A stretch of 64,000 nucleotides of DNA from Eublepharis macularius (GCF_028583425.1 NC_072806.1:30674001-30738000), one strand, 5' to 3'. Positions 24,301 through 33,585 are shown, counted from the stretch's first letter. Notes: generated from the letters alone by a model not told the origin. Made by a program: numbers and translations.

Positions 24301-27300
24301 CTAAACTTAGGCTGCCTTCTCCCCACCCTGGTATATAATAAAGTCACCGACACATTAAATGCACACACCTAAAGACACACTGTGCTGTGGAGCTCAGCTT
24401 CTGGTCCCTCTAAGTATTTGCATTTCTTAACTGCTTTATTCATAATTTATTTGTTAAAAGGAAGTAAATAAGGACACATGAAGCTCATTCCCATCATGGT
24501 GTTTAATTATGATTTATTCCAATTGCTTTGTGGCATCTATTAATGATGCAAAAGTTCTTCATTTATCATAAGTAAACCTTAGCTTCTGTCTGGGAAGCTT
24601 CATCTTTCTAGCCAGAATGTCTGGAACAGGCTACATTGATGTCATGTTCCTCATGGTGGCTTACCCATACCCCAAGACTCTTCTTCTGGGGGTGGGGGGG
24701 ATTCTAGCTTTTATCTTGGCAATGCCTCCAAATCTGTGACAGATGTCCACAGCCTTTAGAAAGGAATTTTGACCAGGGAGGGTAATGTTCTGGGGGTACA
24801 TTCATTACAGGCTGTAGGATTCCAATCGTATATTGAAAGAGTTAGTGCATGTTTAGGGTCTCTATAAGCCAATACACTGCTCTGAACAGGAGTATGAACA
24901 GCAGAGACAGCTGACATGATGAAAGAATAAAAATAGTAAATTGACCAATAAAATGAAATATTTAAGATTGTTATTTATATTGGCTTTGAGAGGAGCTAAA
25001 GGACTTCACTAGGGCACTACAGAATTGGGGTGGGGGGGGATGTCTCCCTATTTACTATATAAAAAAGTACTACAAGCTCCCTTGGATCGGCTCTTTTCTT
25101 CCTGCTATTCCCAGGAAGAAATACAAACTAGCATCTCTGTCCCCTGCTAGGTATCACATTCCTGCCAGGGTGTGAGATGGCCCTTTGACTGTTCTCTGCT
25201 GACCAGGAACATTTGCACTACCAGTCCTGAAGTCCTGGGTGCTTGTGAGAGCCATCACTGGGATGGGGGATGCTTGACAGCAATCAACCTCTCTCACCCA
25301 TTCTTGGAAAGAATGTTGGGGGAAGGGGTTGAAGCCTGAAAATTCTCCATAGTAGGATGTAGTCCAAAGCATTTCTCCACAGACCCTAAAAAGCAAAATG
25401 AATCAGGACCACAATATTGGGAATAGGTTTACCTCCTCCGAGCACTGTTTCCCTTTGCTTGAAAAATGGTCTTTTGGGGTTGTTTAAATTCTGTAAGGAA
25501 GTAATAGTAGAAGAAGAAAAACAGACATAATACCCCTCCTGCATGCCTTACAGCAGCGGGGGGGGGGGGTTTAAATCAGGAAAGCAACATGCTGAATGTT
25601 GTTTTATTCTGTTTTTATGGCTTGCTGTTGATTCTATTGTATTGTTTCTACTTTGTAAACCATCTCAAGTAAGTCTCTGGACGGCCGGCATATGCATTTT
25701 TAAATAAACAAGTAGCAACCTCACATTCTGCAGTGCTGTGGCCCTATTCACATACCCTCCATCTCCAGTTTAGCTGCTTAATAGAGACAGATTACACATT
25801 GTAGAGTCCAACCATGGACCTCACGCATCAGTAGTTTGGCTCAAAGGGAACACAACATGGAAATAGATCCAGAGGAGTTAGCCGTGTTAGTCTGTAGTAG
25901 CAAAATCAAAAAGAGTCCAGTAGCACCTTTAAGACTAAAGACAACTAACTCCAAGATATCACTGCTCCAGGTTTTGCTAAACCCACTGTGTTTTAACCTT
26001 CTACTGTTATTATCATTTGGGTCCTTATAACCTGGATGCTGCTCTGTTAGCCATTTGGAATCCAGGGAGATAAAGCAGGATACAAATGTTTTAACGATTC
26101 CTCTCTGCTTTGAAGAGGCAGAATTTCTAATGCATTCTAGAATTTCCATTTAAGACAGTCAGCCAGGCCCATGCTGCTCTCTGAAATTCAGATTTTTCAG
26201 GAGTCATCCTAGTTGAACTAGCTGGTGGGAGGGGGCGCTAACACCTATTTAGAGTTTGCATAGTCTCTCTTCATAATCATATTAATAATTACCTCTAAAT
26301 TTGATGATCAAGCGCCTATACTAAGGGCAACCAGAGGTACCCCTGCAGGCAAAATCAAGGTTCCTGAAAACTTGGGAACTCCCTAGGTATGCAGGAAAAA
26401 TTATTAGGACCTCCCCATAACGGCCATCTGTGGACTGAGCATGCTCATTGTCCTGAGAATATTAAGAGCAACTGAGAATTAGCTCTTAGCTCTCAGAAAG
26501 AGAGAATGAGATTGTTCAAACCCTGAAAAGCTCATTGTACCATAGAGGATAGGCTTTGGATCGGGGAGATTTCCTGTTCATTCCACATTCACACCCCCTT
26601 ATGATTGCTTGCAAGCAAATGGCCCTTAAAATAAGCACAAGAGGTATCTAAATGAAAGACTTCAAGCCTCACGAACTTCTGGAATAAGCAGTCCCACATG
26701 AGTGGCAGGAGGCAGGCTCTGCAGCAAGATCTCAAAATAGGCCCAGGCTACAGCAGTTCAGACAGTCTTCTCCATAACTCTATTTATCTCATCCACCCCA
26801 TTACTTTAGAAAAACTTTGGAAGGAACCACGTTTAGCTCCAGAAAGCTAAGAGGGGTGGGGGAATTTAGGCTTAACTAGGAAGAAGGAAGGAGTTTCCGA
26901 AAGGCATATACAAGTTTGTTGGTATTAAGAAATTGCGTAGCACATTATCCATGCTGGGCCCTAGGTATACCTGACCTTTGATATCAAAGAGCTTAAGCAC
27001 ACCCAACTCTTTTAAATTGTGGCCACGATTAGGAGTGAGTAAGGCGGTAAAGAAACAGGAGTGATTCAGCTTAAAAATATCTGGCTTCAGTACAATCCAA
27101 GGCAAGTCAGAGATTAAGAGTATCTAATTACTCCTCATGATATCAAGCAGACCTTTGATACCTATCTCTGAAACATGCACGCACACAGCATCTCCGTGAA
27201 TCCCTACCTTTGCATGCTCAGAGAGGAAATCTGAGAGAAGGTAGACCTGTGCCAGCAGCTCCACATAGTCATGGCAACGAAAGTAATAGATGTGAGAGAG

Positions 27301-30300
27301 AATATTTTCCAGAGAAAATGTCTCCAGCGCTGCTTGATGGCCTGAAGGAGAAAGGAAGAATGTAAAGCTGTGTAGAACACACGGCTGGCCAATATCCCCA
27401 GCCCTCACCCCAACCTGTCCTTTAAACCACATTGCCATACAATCAGTCATCGACAGTAAGGAATGATGAAGTGGCTTTATCACTTCTTTTCTTACTTTTT
27501 GCACTGTTTTTACAAATTGTTTTATTTCTGTTGCTGTCGGCATTTTTAAAGTCTTCTTGAGCCCTTTTGAGGGAGGGAAAGGCAAATATTTTCAATAAAT
27601 AAAATTTCCAGCTCCATAGAAACCAAGTAAAACGAAGAAAAAGTTCTTGCCTCTGCTTGGGAAGAATTTGTGTGTGCATGTTTTAAAAACAGGGGTAGAG
27701 AAGAATATTAGGTGTGGGATGTGCTGTGTTTTTAGCACAGGGCCTTTGGCCTTTGTGCATTATAGGTGAATTTTTAAAAAGCAGGGCTTTCAGGGCTGGT
27801 TTCTAGAATTAGTTCTACTAGCATCAGTATTTTGGATCTCTTGCATCAGTCAAGTCACAATCTCTCAGGTCCTGTCCTCATCCATGCAGCGTGACATAAA
27901 CAAGCCTTACCTAGCACACATCCTCTGCAGGATATTACTGCTTGATTGTCCTGAACATTTAGTGTTTCATGGTATGAAGATGCCAGTTAGCTATCATGGT
28001 ACTACAGACAGTCTACAGGCAGGACTATGGCTATTTCCACACAGGTTATGTGCCCCGAGTTCAGGGCTACTGGGAAGTGTTTTTCCCCCTGCTTCCCCAC
28101 AGCACGGTGGTACAATCATGAACCTCTGGGGACTTCCCTGCCCTTTCTCTTATCTTTCTCAAACCTGCTTTGCTGCAGAGTTTTGGGAAACACTGTATTA
28201 AAGCATGGATGGCTGTCACTTGAGTAAAAAAGTGTGAATTTTCTCTTATCCTGCCCCACAACGGCCGTTTCCTCCCCTGCCATAGGGCATGGAGGCGCTT
28301 TTATTTTTTTAAAAGCACCAGAATATTGTTATCAAGATATACCGTTGTTACAATATGTGTATCAAGTTTTCTGGATTTCCAGCTTTTGTTTTAAAAAAAG
28401 TTACCTTTCCCCTCATATCTCCACAAGGGAAGGCACTAGATACTTTAAAAAAAAATGAAAGATGAAAATTCAGAGGTGTTACACATTTTGTTGCAATGGT
28501 ATACTGATATAATAATATGCTAATGCCAGTATAAAAAAGAATTGCAAAACCCCAGTTGCCCAAGGAAGTGGCTGCTGTTGGTGGACAGAGGCAGGAGAAT
28601 CTGCAGGAAAACCTGCCACATGGAAGTCCTGTTGCTGCTGAGCTTTATCAGCAGCTGCACTTGCCATGGGAAACCAAATAAGCCTATTCCCATGTGGAAA
28701 CTACTTACGTGCATGATACAATATACAGAATTCGATACCATGAGATTAATAGTTCTCTTGTTTTGCTTTTATATTTAAAGGAAAAGCAATTTCCTAGCCC
28801 TCAGGGTGCTGAAGATATGCTTGAAACGGTATAAGCAATAGTTGTTGAAATCTCAGAAATGATACTGAATAAGGTTTCCAGTGGCTGGGAAGGGGAAAAG
28901 AGGAAGGTTCAGTACCCTGTCGCTCACCAAGAAGAACCATAAATTACATAAAATTCCAAGAAGTCTTGAGGTAGGCAGCTACACCTGGCTGCAATACCAG
29001 CAGGAACATAATTAGGTAACAAACCTTCTTCAGGGTGCATTTCTGCAATCAAATGGCAATGCTGAACACAGGCAGAGGCCATATCCACGACTCTGTCTAC
29101 CATAAAGCTCCCCTCAGTGTCTATGAAAACAGCTTCTCCAGCAAGCCCTCCAAAGCACTCTGGAAACTGCACATCCACCGCCAACTGCATGCTGAGCAAA
29201 GCAACATAAAGAAAGTCACAGACAGGCAAGCAGAGATAATTAAATATCAACAAATAAAGGTTATTAAAACCCATCTCCTAGCTTGTCTCCAGGGAAATTG
29301 TTTCTTCTTCTGACAAAGAGTAAATCAGACAGGAAACAACATTGCGCAGAGATTTCTACAATGTGGAATGGGTAATGTGGTATTGTACCAAGGGCCTTGA
29401 GGATCTGGTTATTGCTGCCAACATAGGGAGGTCTTAAAAAAAAAACCTGCGGGTTTAAAATGAAGGTTCAGCTACAGTAAAGTCCAAACTACACATTACA
29501 TCTACAATATGATCTCCACAGGACTTGCAGCCATATGGCAACTGCCAGCTCCCCATGGGAAACTAATCTGAAAATGCAGGAAGAGTACAATTCTGAATTG
29601 GGCCCCTGTGGCACTTCCATATTGAATTCCCATCTGCCATATAGCTGCAAATCCCTGTCACGTTCATATGGTATGTGTAATGTGGTGTTAAGATATCAAT
29701 ACTCCAAGTTCTAAGCATGGGGACCAAAGTAAGGAAAATGGCACCACTATGGACAGGACCTGCAGAAATGTGCATACCAAACCAGGGTTAGGAAAAATTG
29801 TAGCAAAACGGAGAGGGGGGCAGGGGAGGATACAGAAGCTGGCCAGCAACATCATGTAGAGAGGCCAATATCATGTGGATATCTTTGAAGCCAAAGCAGA
29901 GCCAAAACATCCACGTGGAAATAGCTTTAATATCTTACCAGGGTTCCACTCCATGCAAAAAGGGCAGGGGAGAAGCAAGGGGCACATGCAAGGCCAGCAA
30001 GAAGCCAGGTTTGTAAACATTTTCACTACCACACTTTCTGGTAGATTGCCATGTTGGTCTGCTACTGGACTCGAATCTTACTTAACCACCATTTCATTTG
30101 ACATGTTAATTATAACATTTGATTTATACACTGCCCTTCAGGACAACTTAATGCCCACTCAGAGTGGTTTACAAAGTATGTTATTATTATCCCCACAACA
30201 AACACCCTGTGAGGTGGGTGGGGCTGTGAGAGCTCCTAGAAGCTGTGATTGATCCAAAGTCACCGAGCTGGCTTCAAGCAGAGTGGGGACTCAAACCCGG

Positions 30301-33140
30301 TTCTCCAGATTAGAGTCCCGCGCTCTTAACCACTACACTAAACTGGCTCAGCCATTCTCTTCTCCTCACAATATCCTTTAAAGGTGTTCCTGAATTGTGA
30401 TCTATATATTAAAGCAGAGAAAGAGAGAACTGTACTTTGCCTAAGGCCACCTGTTAAGTTCAGGGTTAGGGTAAAGAGTGCCAAGACAGGGGCTTTTACA
30501 CTATGATTACACAGCTGCTGGACAACAAACCTTGAAAGGGTCCACAGACAACAACATGAACAGTGCTCTCCTTTTGTTCTTTGAGTGATGGAAAGTGCAG
30601 AAAACACATTACATGATAGCTGCAACTATTTCTTTATTACCATAACTGTGTTTTGCCCACACCAGGTGCTCCACAGATTTCTGTGACTTTCATCAGTGGC
30701 ACACCTCCTCCCAGGATATCATCTAAGGCAGAGCAGAAGGTTACTATGAAACCCTGAACTTGCTCCTCTTCCAAGAGTTCAAGCGCTGTGTATTTTCTGA
30801 CGGTATTTCCTGAGCCCCTTTCATTGCCATGACTGTCTCCTTTGATCACTTGCAGAATTTCTAATGCCTCCTGTTTTGAAATCCCAATTTCTGAAAATTA
30901 AAATACAAAGATTTAGTTAAAAAAGAACAGCCTCTTAACTAAAGCTCCTTGCAATTTAAATATAATTGCCAAAAAGAATTAATTAAAATTAGCAGAACTG
31001 AAATCTACTTGCTGGAAGAGACATCTGAAGTGTGACAGCGCCACCTAGTGGCTCTAAACAGCAAAGGTACTCAAAAGGAAAAAGAATATGAATGGAAGGA
31101 TAGACTGCTTTCCCTTTTGAAAAACTGATTAAGAAATGGAGGGATGAAGGTGACTGAGACGGGACAGAATCTTTAAAAAGTCATAAGCAGAAATTATCCA
31201 TATCTTTAAATGCAAAGGAAAATCTGATTTCAGGTTGTAGCAAGCAAAAGCTTCTTTGCTTCCGTTGCACCTACTGAACATGCTCCTGCTAATGAACATG
31301 TTCAGAGGAAGCATTTAAAAGTAGGGAGGGTTTTTTTTAGTTATTTGTGGTTAAAATCATGCAGAGACACAGTGGGCAGCCTCAGCGGATGAGTTATTGT
31401 GAGGCTCTTAAAAATTATTAAATGTATCGTGCTCCTAGTGATCTCACATTCAGATTGGTGATCAGGGCCACACTTGCTTAATGTGGCAACATCTTATGTG
31501 CATAGGCCATTCACTAGGCCTAACTTGCATCCTTGCCGATAAAGCTTCACTGGTTCCTGCTTTGCAGGCTAGAAAGTCAGAGGAAAGGAAATGAGGGAAG
31601 CATTTCTAATTTAAAGGCATTGGTGGTCTTTTAAAAATGTTATTTACTTATTTTACTTTACTTTTTCCCTTTCTTTCTCCCCAATGGAGACGCAAAGTGG
31701 GTTGTATTATTCTCTTCTTCATTTTTTCCTCACAACCATCCTGTAAGGTATAGTAGGCTGAGAGCATGTGGCTGGCCCACCCAGCAGCTTTGATGGCAGA
31801 GCAGGAAATCAAACCCAAGCTACTCAAATCCTAGTCTGTCATTCTAGCCACTACATCACATTTGCTCCCAAATTTAAATTTATCGAACATTGTTACCTTT
31901 CCCCTAAAAATCATAACTCAAATTCAGAATACAGACATTGTTCTCCAGCAATTGTACTCTCATGAGTGTGAAAGAATTCATGATATCTTTCAGGCCAACC
32001 ATCCATTTTAATAGAGCAGCCACATTTTTACATAAATTCTCTTGGAAAGGGAGAAAACGAGCTTGTCACGGTGTTTGAGAATACATGTTAAATATATCAC
32101 AAGCACACAGGGTCTCTGCCTCCAAGGAGCTTACAATCTAAAAATGTGGTTTGTACCTGTTTTTAAACAAACATACGCATGTGTGCTTGCCTGAAGATTT
32201 ACATGCTGCTTCTCCATCTCAAGGCAGCTTCACAGCATTAAAAAAAACCAGGATTAAGAACACTTAAAATTAAATCAAGGTCGGTAGCTGTGTTTGACTG
32301 CAGCAGTAGAAAAGAGCAGGAGTCCAGTAGCACCTGTATGATTAACAAAATTTGTAGTAGGGTAAGCTTTTGTGAATCACAGCTCACTTCTTCAGGTATC
32401 TTCAGATACCTGCTCAGGAAACCTCAGACCCTATTTAAAATTAAAAGGAACCTAAAGCAAGCTAACCCAGTCAGCCATTAACTGGTTCGATCTAACAGCC
32501 ATAAAATCCTACAGCACAGAAGCCTAAGAATAGTAAGGGGCGGCTTACATCAACAAGTCTGCATCTATCAACAAGTCTGTATGCATTCATTATTATTATT
32601 TAAAAAATATCCGACGAGGAAAAAAATCCCAGATACAGCAGAATAGCAGAGGCTGTGACACTGAAAGGCATCCCCTTAGACTACATTTTTAAAATGCTCC
32701 CCTTCATGGGAGAATTCCCCACAAAAAGAAACAAGGCAATAGGAAAGTAGGCAGCTTGAATCCTTTCCCTCCGTGGTGTTAGCTTTAAACACAGGGGATT
32801 AATTAAAAAAAAGTCTCCCCTTTCTCCCCCATCTGTTGTCCGAAGTGGAGCAGACCCTCTCTTACTGCTACGACCGTGGCCCGAACCATCTGCAGCGGAG
32901 GGGGGGGGGACGAGAGGCGAAGAGAAAAGCGCTGTCTGGCTGAAAGAAAGAGGGGGGCGGTTTTGGCGGGAAAGAGCGTTTCTCCCTCAGGCTCGGCTTC
33001 TTCGCCTGCGGCCTACCTTTGCTGAGCTCGCAGGGCCCGACGTCGAGCACCTCCTGAGCCGTCTGGAAGCCCGCCGCGACCAGCTTGGCCCGCAGACTCG
33101 GAGGCAAGGAGAAGCTGCCCAGCTCTCGCTGCTGCTCCAT
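3252..33140 (-). CDS. RAD51C: RAD51C, complete spliced coding sequence in nine exons
   Basis: RAD51 paralogue: an ATPase that works in the nucleus in the BCDX2 and CX3 complexes to load and stabilise RAD51 on broken DNA and to help resolve recombination intermediates (family knowledge). Joining the nine exons gives 1089 nt, that is 362 residues plus stop, against 376 in human. Seen directly: the Walker A motif GAPGVGKT at residues 115-122, the Walker B stretch LVVIDG with Asp232, an RKRPR basic cluster near the C-terminus resembling the human nuclear localisation signal, and the TNQMTT segment. Every junction is GT-AG. Exons 3 to 8 measure 167, 134, 132, 67, 61 and 61 nt, the same as the human exons; exon 2 is 9 nt shorter and exon 9 is 12 nt shorter. 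The gene is divergent from TEX14, as in human. No frameshift or premature stop is seen, so it looks functional. Confidence 0.96.
5590..6594 (+). mobile_element. CR1 LINE fragment, reverse transcriptase part
   Basis: A decayed non-LTR element. The frame at 6002-6160 reads [11 protein letters not shown], a CR1-type reverse transcriptase active-site motif (F/YADD), then a helix ending GKCKVMHIG. Further on, LEYCVQFWA and an [12 protein letters not shown] end are seen (about 6366-6460), typical of the CR1 C-terminus. Frameshifts and stops break it. It is 5' truncated and interrupted at 6595. Confidence 0.88.
6595..6899. mobile_element. hAT-like MITE nested in the CR1 LINE
   Basis: 305 bp with CAGGACTTTTTTTCTGGGA at the left and the reverse complement of CACGGCTTTTTTTTCAGCAG at the right. 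The 8-bp flanks CTTCAGCT (6587-6594) and CTTCAGTT (6900-6907) differ at one base. The centre at about 6720-6840 is a near-perfect palindrome around GATCTCCAGACAGAGGGGAG. Confidence 0.85.
6900..7290 (+). mobile_element. CR1 LINE 3' end
   Basis: Resumes after the nested element: AGATTTCAGGACTGACAAAA, CGATTAAAAATGTAGCATTC, then the usual CR1 3' stretch with GAACTAGATAGACCACTAGT and CTGATCCAAGAGGGCTCTTA. Confidence 0.82.
7639..7775. repeat. foldback-family repeat, single arm
   Basis: GCATCTGACGAAGAGAACTG, CGAAAGCTTATGCTAC and AGGTGCTACTGGACTCTTT match the right arm of the repeat at 1-200, followed by GACTAACACGGCTAACTCCT. Confidence 0.8.
8259..8319 (-). CDS. RAD51C: RAD51C exon 8
   Basis: 61 nt, the human length. 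It encodes (R)[20 protein letters not shown]. The first ten residues match human; the end differs (human continues KKCTVLFQIK). The acceptor ends in CTAG and the donor is GTAAGC. The phase fits exons 7 and 9. Confidence 0.93.
8397..8548. repeat. palindromic foldback repeat, second subtype
   Basis: GACTAACAAAATTTGTGGTA then GGCTATGAGC is mirrored by GCTCATACCCTACC and then AATTTTGTTAGTC. It shares the TCTAGTAGCATC core with the 1-200 repeat. Confidence 0.8.
8653..8810. mobile_element. hAT-like MITE, CARGGCTTTTTTTC family, short copy
   Basis: 158 bp with CAAGGCTTTTTTTCAGCAGG at the left and the reverse complement of CAGGGCTTTTTTTCTGGGA at the right. Flanks GTAAGCCC (8645-8652) and GCAAGCCC (8811-8818) match at 7 of 8. 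The inside has CCCCTGATCTCCAGACAGAG, as in the copy at 6595-6899. Confidence 0.82.
11378..11627 (+). mobile_element. tRNA-derived SINE, near full length
   Basis: It starts GAGCCAGTTTGGTGTAGTGG, then GAGCTGGGTTTGATTCCCC (B-box-like), GGTGACCTTGGGCCAGTCA and CACAGGGTGTT, with a tail AACTGCTCTGAGTGGG then GGCAGTATATAAATC and a TTG repeat. Sister copies on the minus strand are at 16951, 30110 and 55957. Confidence 0.88.
12125..12335 (+). mobile_element. SINE, older subtype
   Basis: AGGATGTGGGAGACCACTCT, CTGGGTAACTTTGATCCAG, CTCTCTGGGGTGTTGTGAGG, then the tail AAGCTGCTTTGAGTCCCCAT, AAAGGCAGTATGTAAATGAA. Confidence 0.75.
13267..13505 (-). mobile_element. SINE, minus strand
   Basis: The reverse-strand tail TATATCGCACTTTATTCCC, ATGGGGACCCAAACTGG, then ACAACAACCCTGTG, ACTGGCCCAAGGTCATCCAG and the head CACTACACCAAGCTGG. 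Confidence 0.82.
13926..13986 (-). CDS. RAD51C: RAD51C exon 7
   Basis: 61 nt, the human length. It encodes (G)[19 protein letters not shown], aligned with human [20 protein letters not shown]. The acceptor ends in TAG and the donor is GTGAGT. Phase is kept on both sides. Confidence 0.95.
14432..14872. mobile_element. inserted element of unknown class between 14-bp direct repeats
   Basis: The 14-mer ACTTTTTCTATAGT occurs at 14418-14431 and again at 14873-14886, bracketing 441 bp. That is what a retroposon target duplication looks like, but neither edge has a poly(A) tail or a tail I can name. No coding capacity. Confidence 0.55.
16951..17200 (-). mobile_element. tRNA-derived SINE, minus strand
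   Basis: A tail of ATAATAATAT units and TTTATATACCACCCTTCAGG, then CACCCTGTGAGGTGGGTGGG, GGCCCAAGGTCACCCAGC, GGGGAATCAAACCCAGTTCT and a head near CTCTTAACCACTACT. Same family as 11378-11627. Confidence 0.87.
18277..18343 (-). CDS. RAD51C: RAD51C exon 6
   Basis: 67 nt, the human length. It encodes [14 protein letters not shown], then SSLVPAL, and ends one base into Gly292 before GTGAGTG. The TNQMTT sequence corresponds to the conserved DNA-contacting and polar-switch region of RecA/RAD51 proteins (family knowledge). Too short to stand out as an open reading frame; found from the motif and splice sites. Confidence 0.95.
18755..18835 (+). mobile_element. CR1 LINE 3' terminal remnant
   Basis: ACCAGGTGGGACTGGATGAC, then CATCCAACCCTATCATTCTA, the standard amniote CR1 3' end. 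Confidence 0.7.
20350..21840. repeat. long inverted repeat with GC-rich core
   Basis: The left arm at about 20350-20580 and the right arm at about 21606-21840 are reverse complements with scattered differences. Shared pieces include AAAACCTACCG, GTTCTTAAAGTGCACC, TAGCAAGATAAAT and ATGTACAAATAAC. The 1.0 kb between them is GC-rich, with inverted sub-repeats of GACCCAGATGGAGT / AAAGGGCC (about 20955-21235) and CGAATCGG-rich palindromes (about 21400-21470). No protein is seen. Confidence 0.85.
22135..22266 (-). CDS. RAD51C: RAD51C exon 5 (Walker B)
   Basis: 132 nt, the human length, encoding residues 226-269. It starts [16 protein letters not shown], which contains the Walker B hydrophobic strand and Asp232, continues [16 protein letters not shown] and ends DHTLA before the donor GTGAGA. 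The acceptor is CTTCAG. Confidence 0.96.
22310..22560 (-). mobile_element. SINE, minus strand
   Basis: ATTTATTTATACCATGCTTT, GGGGGACTCAAACTGGCTTC, ATACAACAACCTTATGAAG, GACTGGCCCAAGGTCACCCA, then a decayed head. Confidence 0.8.
23012..23459. mobile_element. hAT-like element, CAGGGGTCATTT family, copy 1
   Basis: 448 bp from CAGGGGTCATTTAG to CGAAATGAGCCCTG, with a perfect 8-bp target duplication ATTCCTAT at 23004-23011 and 23460-23467. The inside has short repeats of GGCCCAGAATGGCAAAAAG and GGCCCAAAATGGTCAGGATC and no coding capacity. Its sister copy is at 48742-49137. Confidence 0.93.
23925..24190 (-). mobile_element. LINE/SINE 3' tail, minus strand
   Basis: TTTATTTATTATATTTTTAA, CCCACCTTCCCCACAAGTGG, GCTCAGGGCGAGGTACAAC, then AAAACATTAAAAC-type sequence, typical of reptile LINE tails read backwards. 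Confidence 0.6.
25868..25945. repeat. foldback-family repeat, single arm
   Basis: AGGAGTTAGCCGTGTTAGTC, TGTAGTAGCAAAATC, AGAGTCCAGTAGCACC and TTTAAGACTAA match the arm of the repeat at 1-200. Confidence 0.85.
27208..27341 (-). CDS. RAD51C: RAD51C exon 4
   Basis: 134 nt, the human length. It encodes residues 182-225, including [16 protein letters not shown] and [17 protein letters not shown]. The acceptor is preceded by a pyrimidine run ending TTCAG; the donor is GTAGGG after AAG. Reading on into the intron meets a stop, so the exon limit is clear. Confidence 0.96.
27342..29024. other. RAD51C intron 3, nothing recognised
   Basis: 1.7 kb without any exon, RNA gene or repeat I can identify. 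Confidence 0.65.
29025..29191 (-). CDS. RAD51C: RAD51C exon 3
   Basis: 167 nt, identical in length to the human exon. It encodes [15 protein letters not shown], then [20 protein letters not shown] and the start of a variable helix ending MHPEE. The acceptor is CTCAG and the donor GTTTGT. This is part of the RecA-fold core following Walker A. Confidence 0.96.
29192..30640. other. RAD51C intron 2
   Basis: 1.4 kb; it contains a SINE at 30110-30349 and otherwise nothing recognised. Confidence 0.7.
30110..30349 (-). mobile_element. tRNA-derived SINE, minus strand
   Basis: TTTATACACTGCCCTTCAGG, TGCCCACTCAGAGTGG, CACCCTGTGAGGTGGGTGGG, GGACTCAAACCCGGTTCTCC, CGCTCTTAACCACTACACT. Same family as 11378-11627. 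Confidence 0.88.
30641..30890 (-). CDS. RAD51C: RAD51C exon 2 (Walker A)
   Basis: 250 nt between a TTTTCAG acceptor and a GTAATA donor. It begins [13 protein letters not shown], matching human EVGISKAEALETL, then a divergent linker (residues 58-73), then [10 protein letters not shown], the [17 protein letters not shown] block and the ATP-binding [10 protein letters not shown]. It ends two bases into Cys125, the same phase as human c.404. The linker is where it is shorter than the human exon. Confidence 0.96.
31640..31865 (-). mobile_element. SINE, minus strand
   Basis: CCCCAATGGAGACGCAAAGT, then TCCTCACAACCATCCTGTAA, GGCTGAGAGCATGTGGCTGG, CAGGAAATCAAACCCAAGCT, CATTCTAGCCACTACATCAC. Confidence 0.78.
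32283..32405. repeat. foldback-family repeat, second subtype
   Basis: CAGTAGAAAAGAGCAGGAGT, CCAGTAGCACC, ATTAACAAAATTTGTAGTAG and GAATCACAGCTCACTTCTTC; same subtype as 8397-8548 and 33456-33585. Confidence 0.8.
33017..33140 (-). CDS. RAD51C: RAD51C exon 1 (start codon)
   Basis: Encodes residues 1-41 plus one base of codon 42. It carries the N-terminal helical domain segment, including [15 protein letters not shown], close to human LVSAGFQTAEDVLEV, and ends in ELSK before the donor GTAGGC. The ATG at 33140 aligns with human Met10; human has nine further residues upstream. An in-frame ATG at 33335 would add 65 residues, but that stretch is proline/arginine-rich, unlike the family, and starts inside a SINE fragment, so I preferred 33140. 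The exon lies in CpG-dense sequence. Confidence 0.92.
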
Positions 33141-33455
33141 GGAGGCTCGCGGGCATGGGACGGCTCCCCCAGCAGTCCCCGCCCCGGGCCGGCCCCTTTG
33201 GACGGGCTGCTTCCGAGCCGCCGCCTTCTCCGTGACCCTGTGAGGCGGCAAGGCTGACTCGGGATAAAGCCCGCGGAATCTGCGGGGGACAAACATCCGT
33301 GTCAAAGATAACTGTCGGCCGCATTGGGTCCCCATTGGGGGAAACGGTGGGGTATAAATGAAGTGAATAAATAAGCAATAGGGGAACGATGAGGCGAGCC
33401 CTGAGCTCTGGCGAGCCCCTTCCCCCAGCTCGTTTATCTGTCAAGGCGGGACAAG
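33141..33455. promoter_or_regulatory. CpG-dense divergent promoter region, RAD51C / TEX14
   Basis: The stretch from RAD51C exon 1 to about 33455 is rich in CpG and GC, unlike its surroundings, and lies between the divergent RAD51C and TEX14 genes. In human the two transcription starts are only a few hundred bases apart, so a shared promoter is likely here too (inference). The first non-coding exon of TEX14 should lie in or next to this block, but I cannot place it. A SINE tail with a TATA-like GGGTATAAATG sits inside it at 33318-33385. Confidence 0.6.
33318..33385 (+). mobile_element. SINE tail fragment in the divergent promoter
   Basis: GCCGCATTGGGTCCCCATTG, GGGGTATAAATGAAGTGAAT, AAATAAG: a SINE 3' end without its head. 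A second fragment of the same tail is at 36437-36500. Confidence 0.7.
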
Positions 33456-33585
33456 ATGGGTTAGTCTGTCTGTGGCAGTAGAAAAGAGCAAGAGTCCCCT
33501 CGCACCAATAAGACTTAACAAAATTTGTGGTAGGGTATGAGTGTTAGTGAGCCACAGCTCACTTCTTCAGATACAGCTAAAATGT
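33456..33585. repeat. foldback-family repeat, second subtype
   Basis: GGTTAGTCTGTCTGTGGCAG, TAGAAAAGAGCAAGAGTCC, TTAACAAAATTTGTGGTAGG, CCACAGCTCACTTCTTCAGA. Confidence 0.82.

Larger units (their letters stand above)
22267..27207. other. RAD51C intron 4
   Basis: 4.9 kb holding a SINE (22310-22560), a hAT-like element with perfect target duplication (23012-23459), a LINE or SINE tail (about 23925-24190) and a foldback-repeat piece (25868-25945). From 24200 to 25860 and from 25950 to 27207 I recognise nothing. Confidence 0.7.
30891..33016. other. RAD51C intron 1
   Basis: 2.1 kb with a SINE (31640-31865) and a foldback-family repeat (32283-32405). The part next to exon 1 is CpG-rich. Confidence 0.7.

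Noticed and set aside
27124..27207. Extension of RAD51C exon 4 into the following sequence
   Set aside because: A GTAGGG donor lies at the human exon end, and exon 5 continues the protein exactly; reading on would drop the Walker B motif.
32868..33016. Further coding sequence beyond RAD51C exon 1
   Set aside because: A consensus donor GTAGGC at the human exon 1 end and a perfectly phased exon 2 make this intron.
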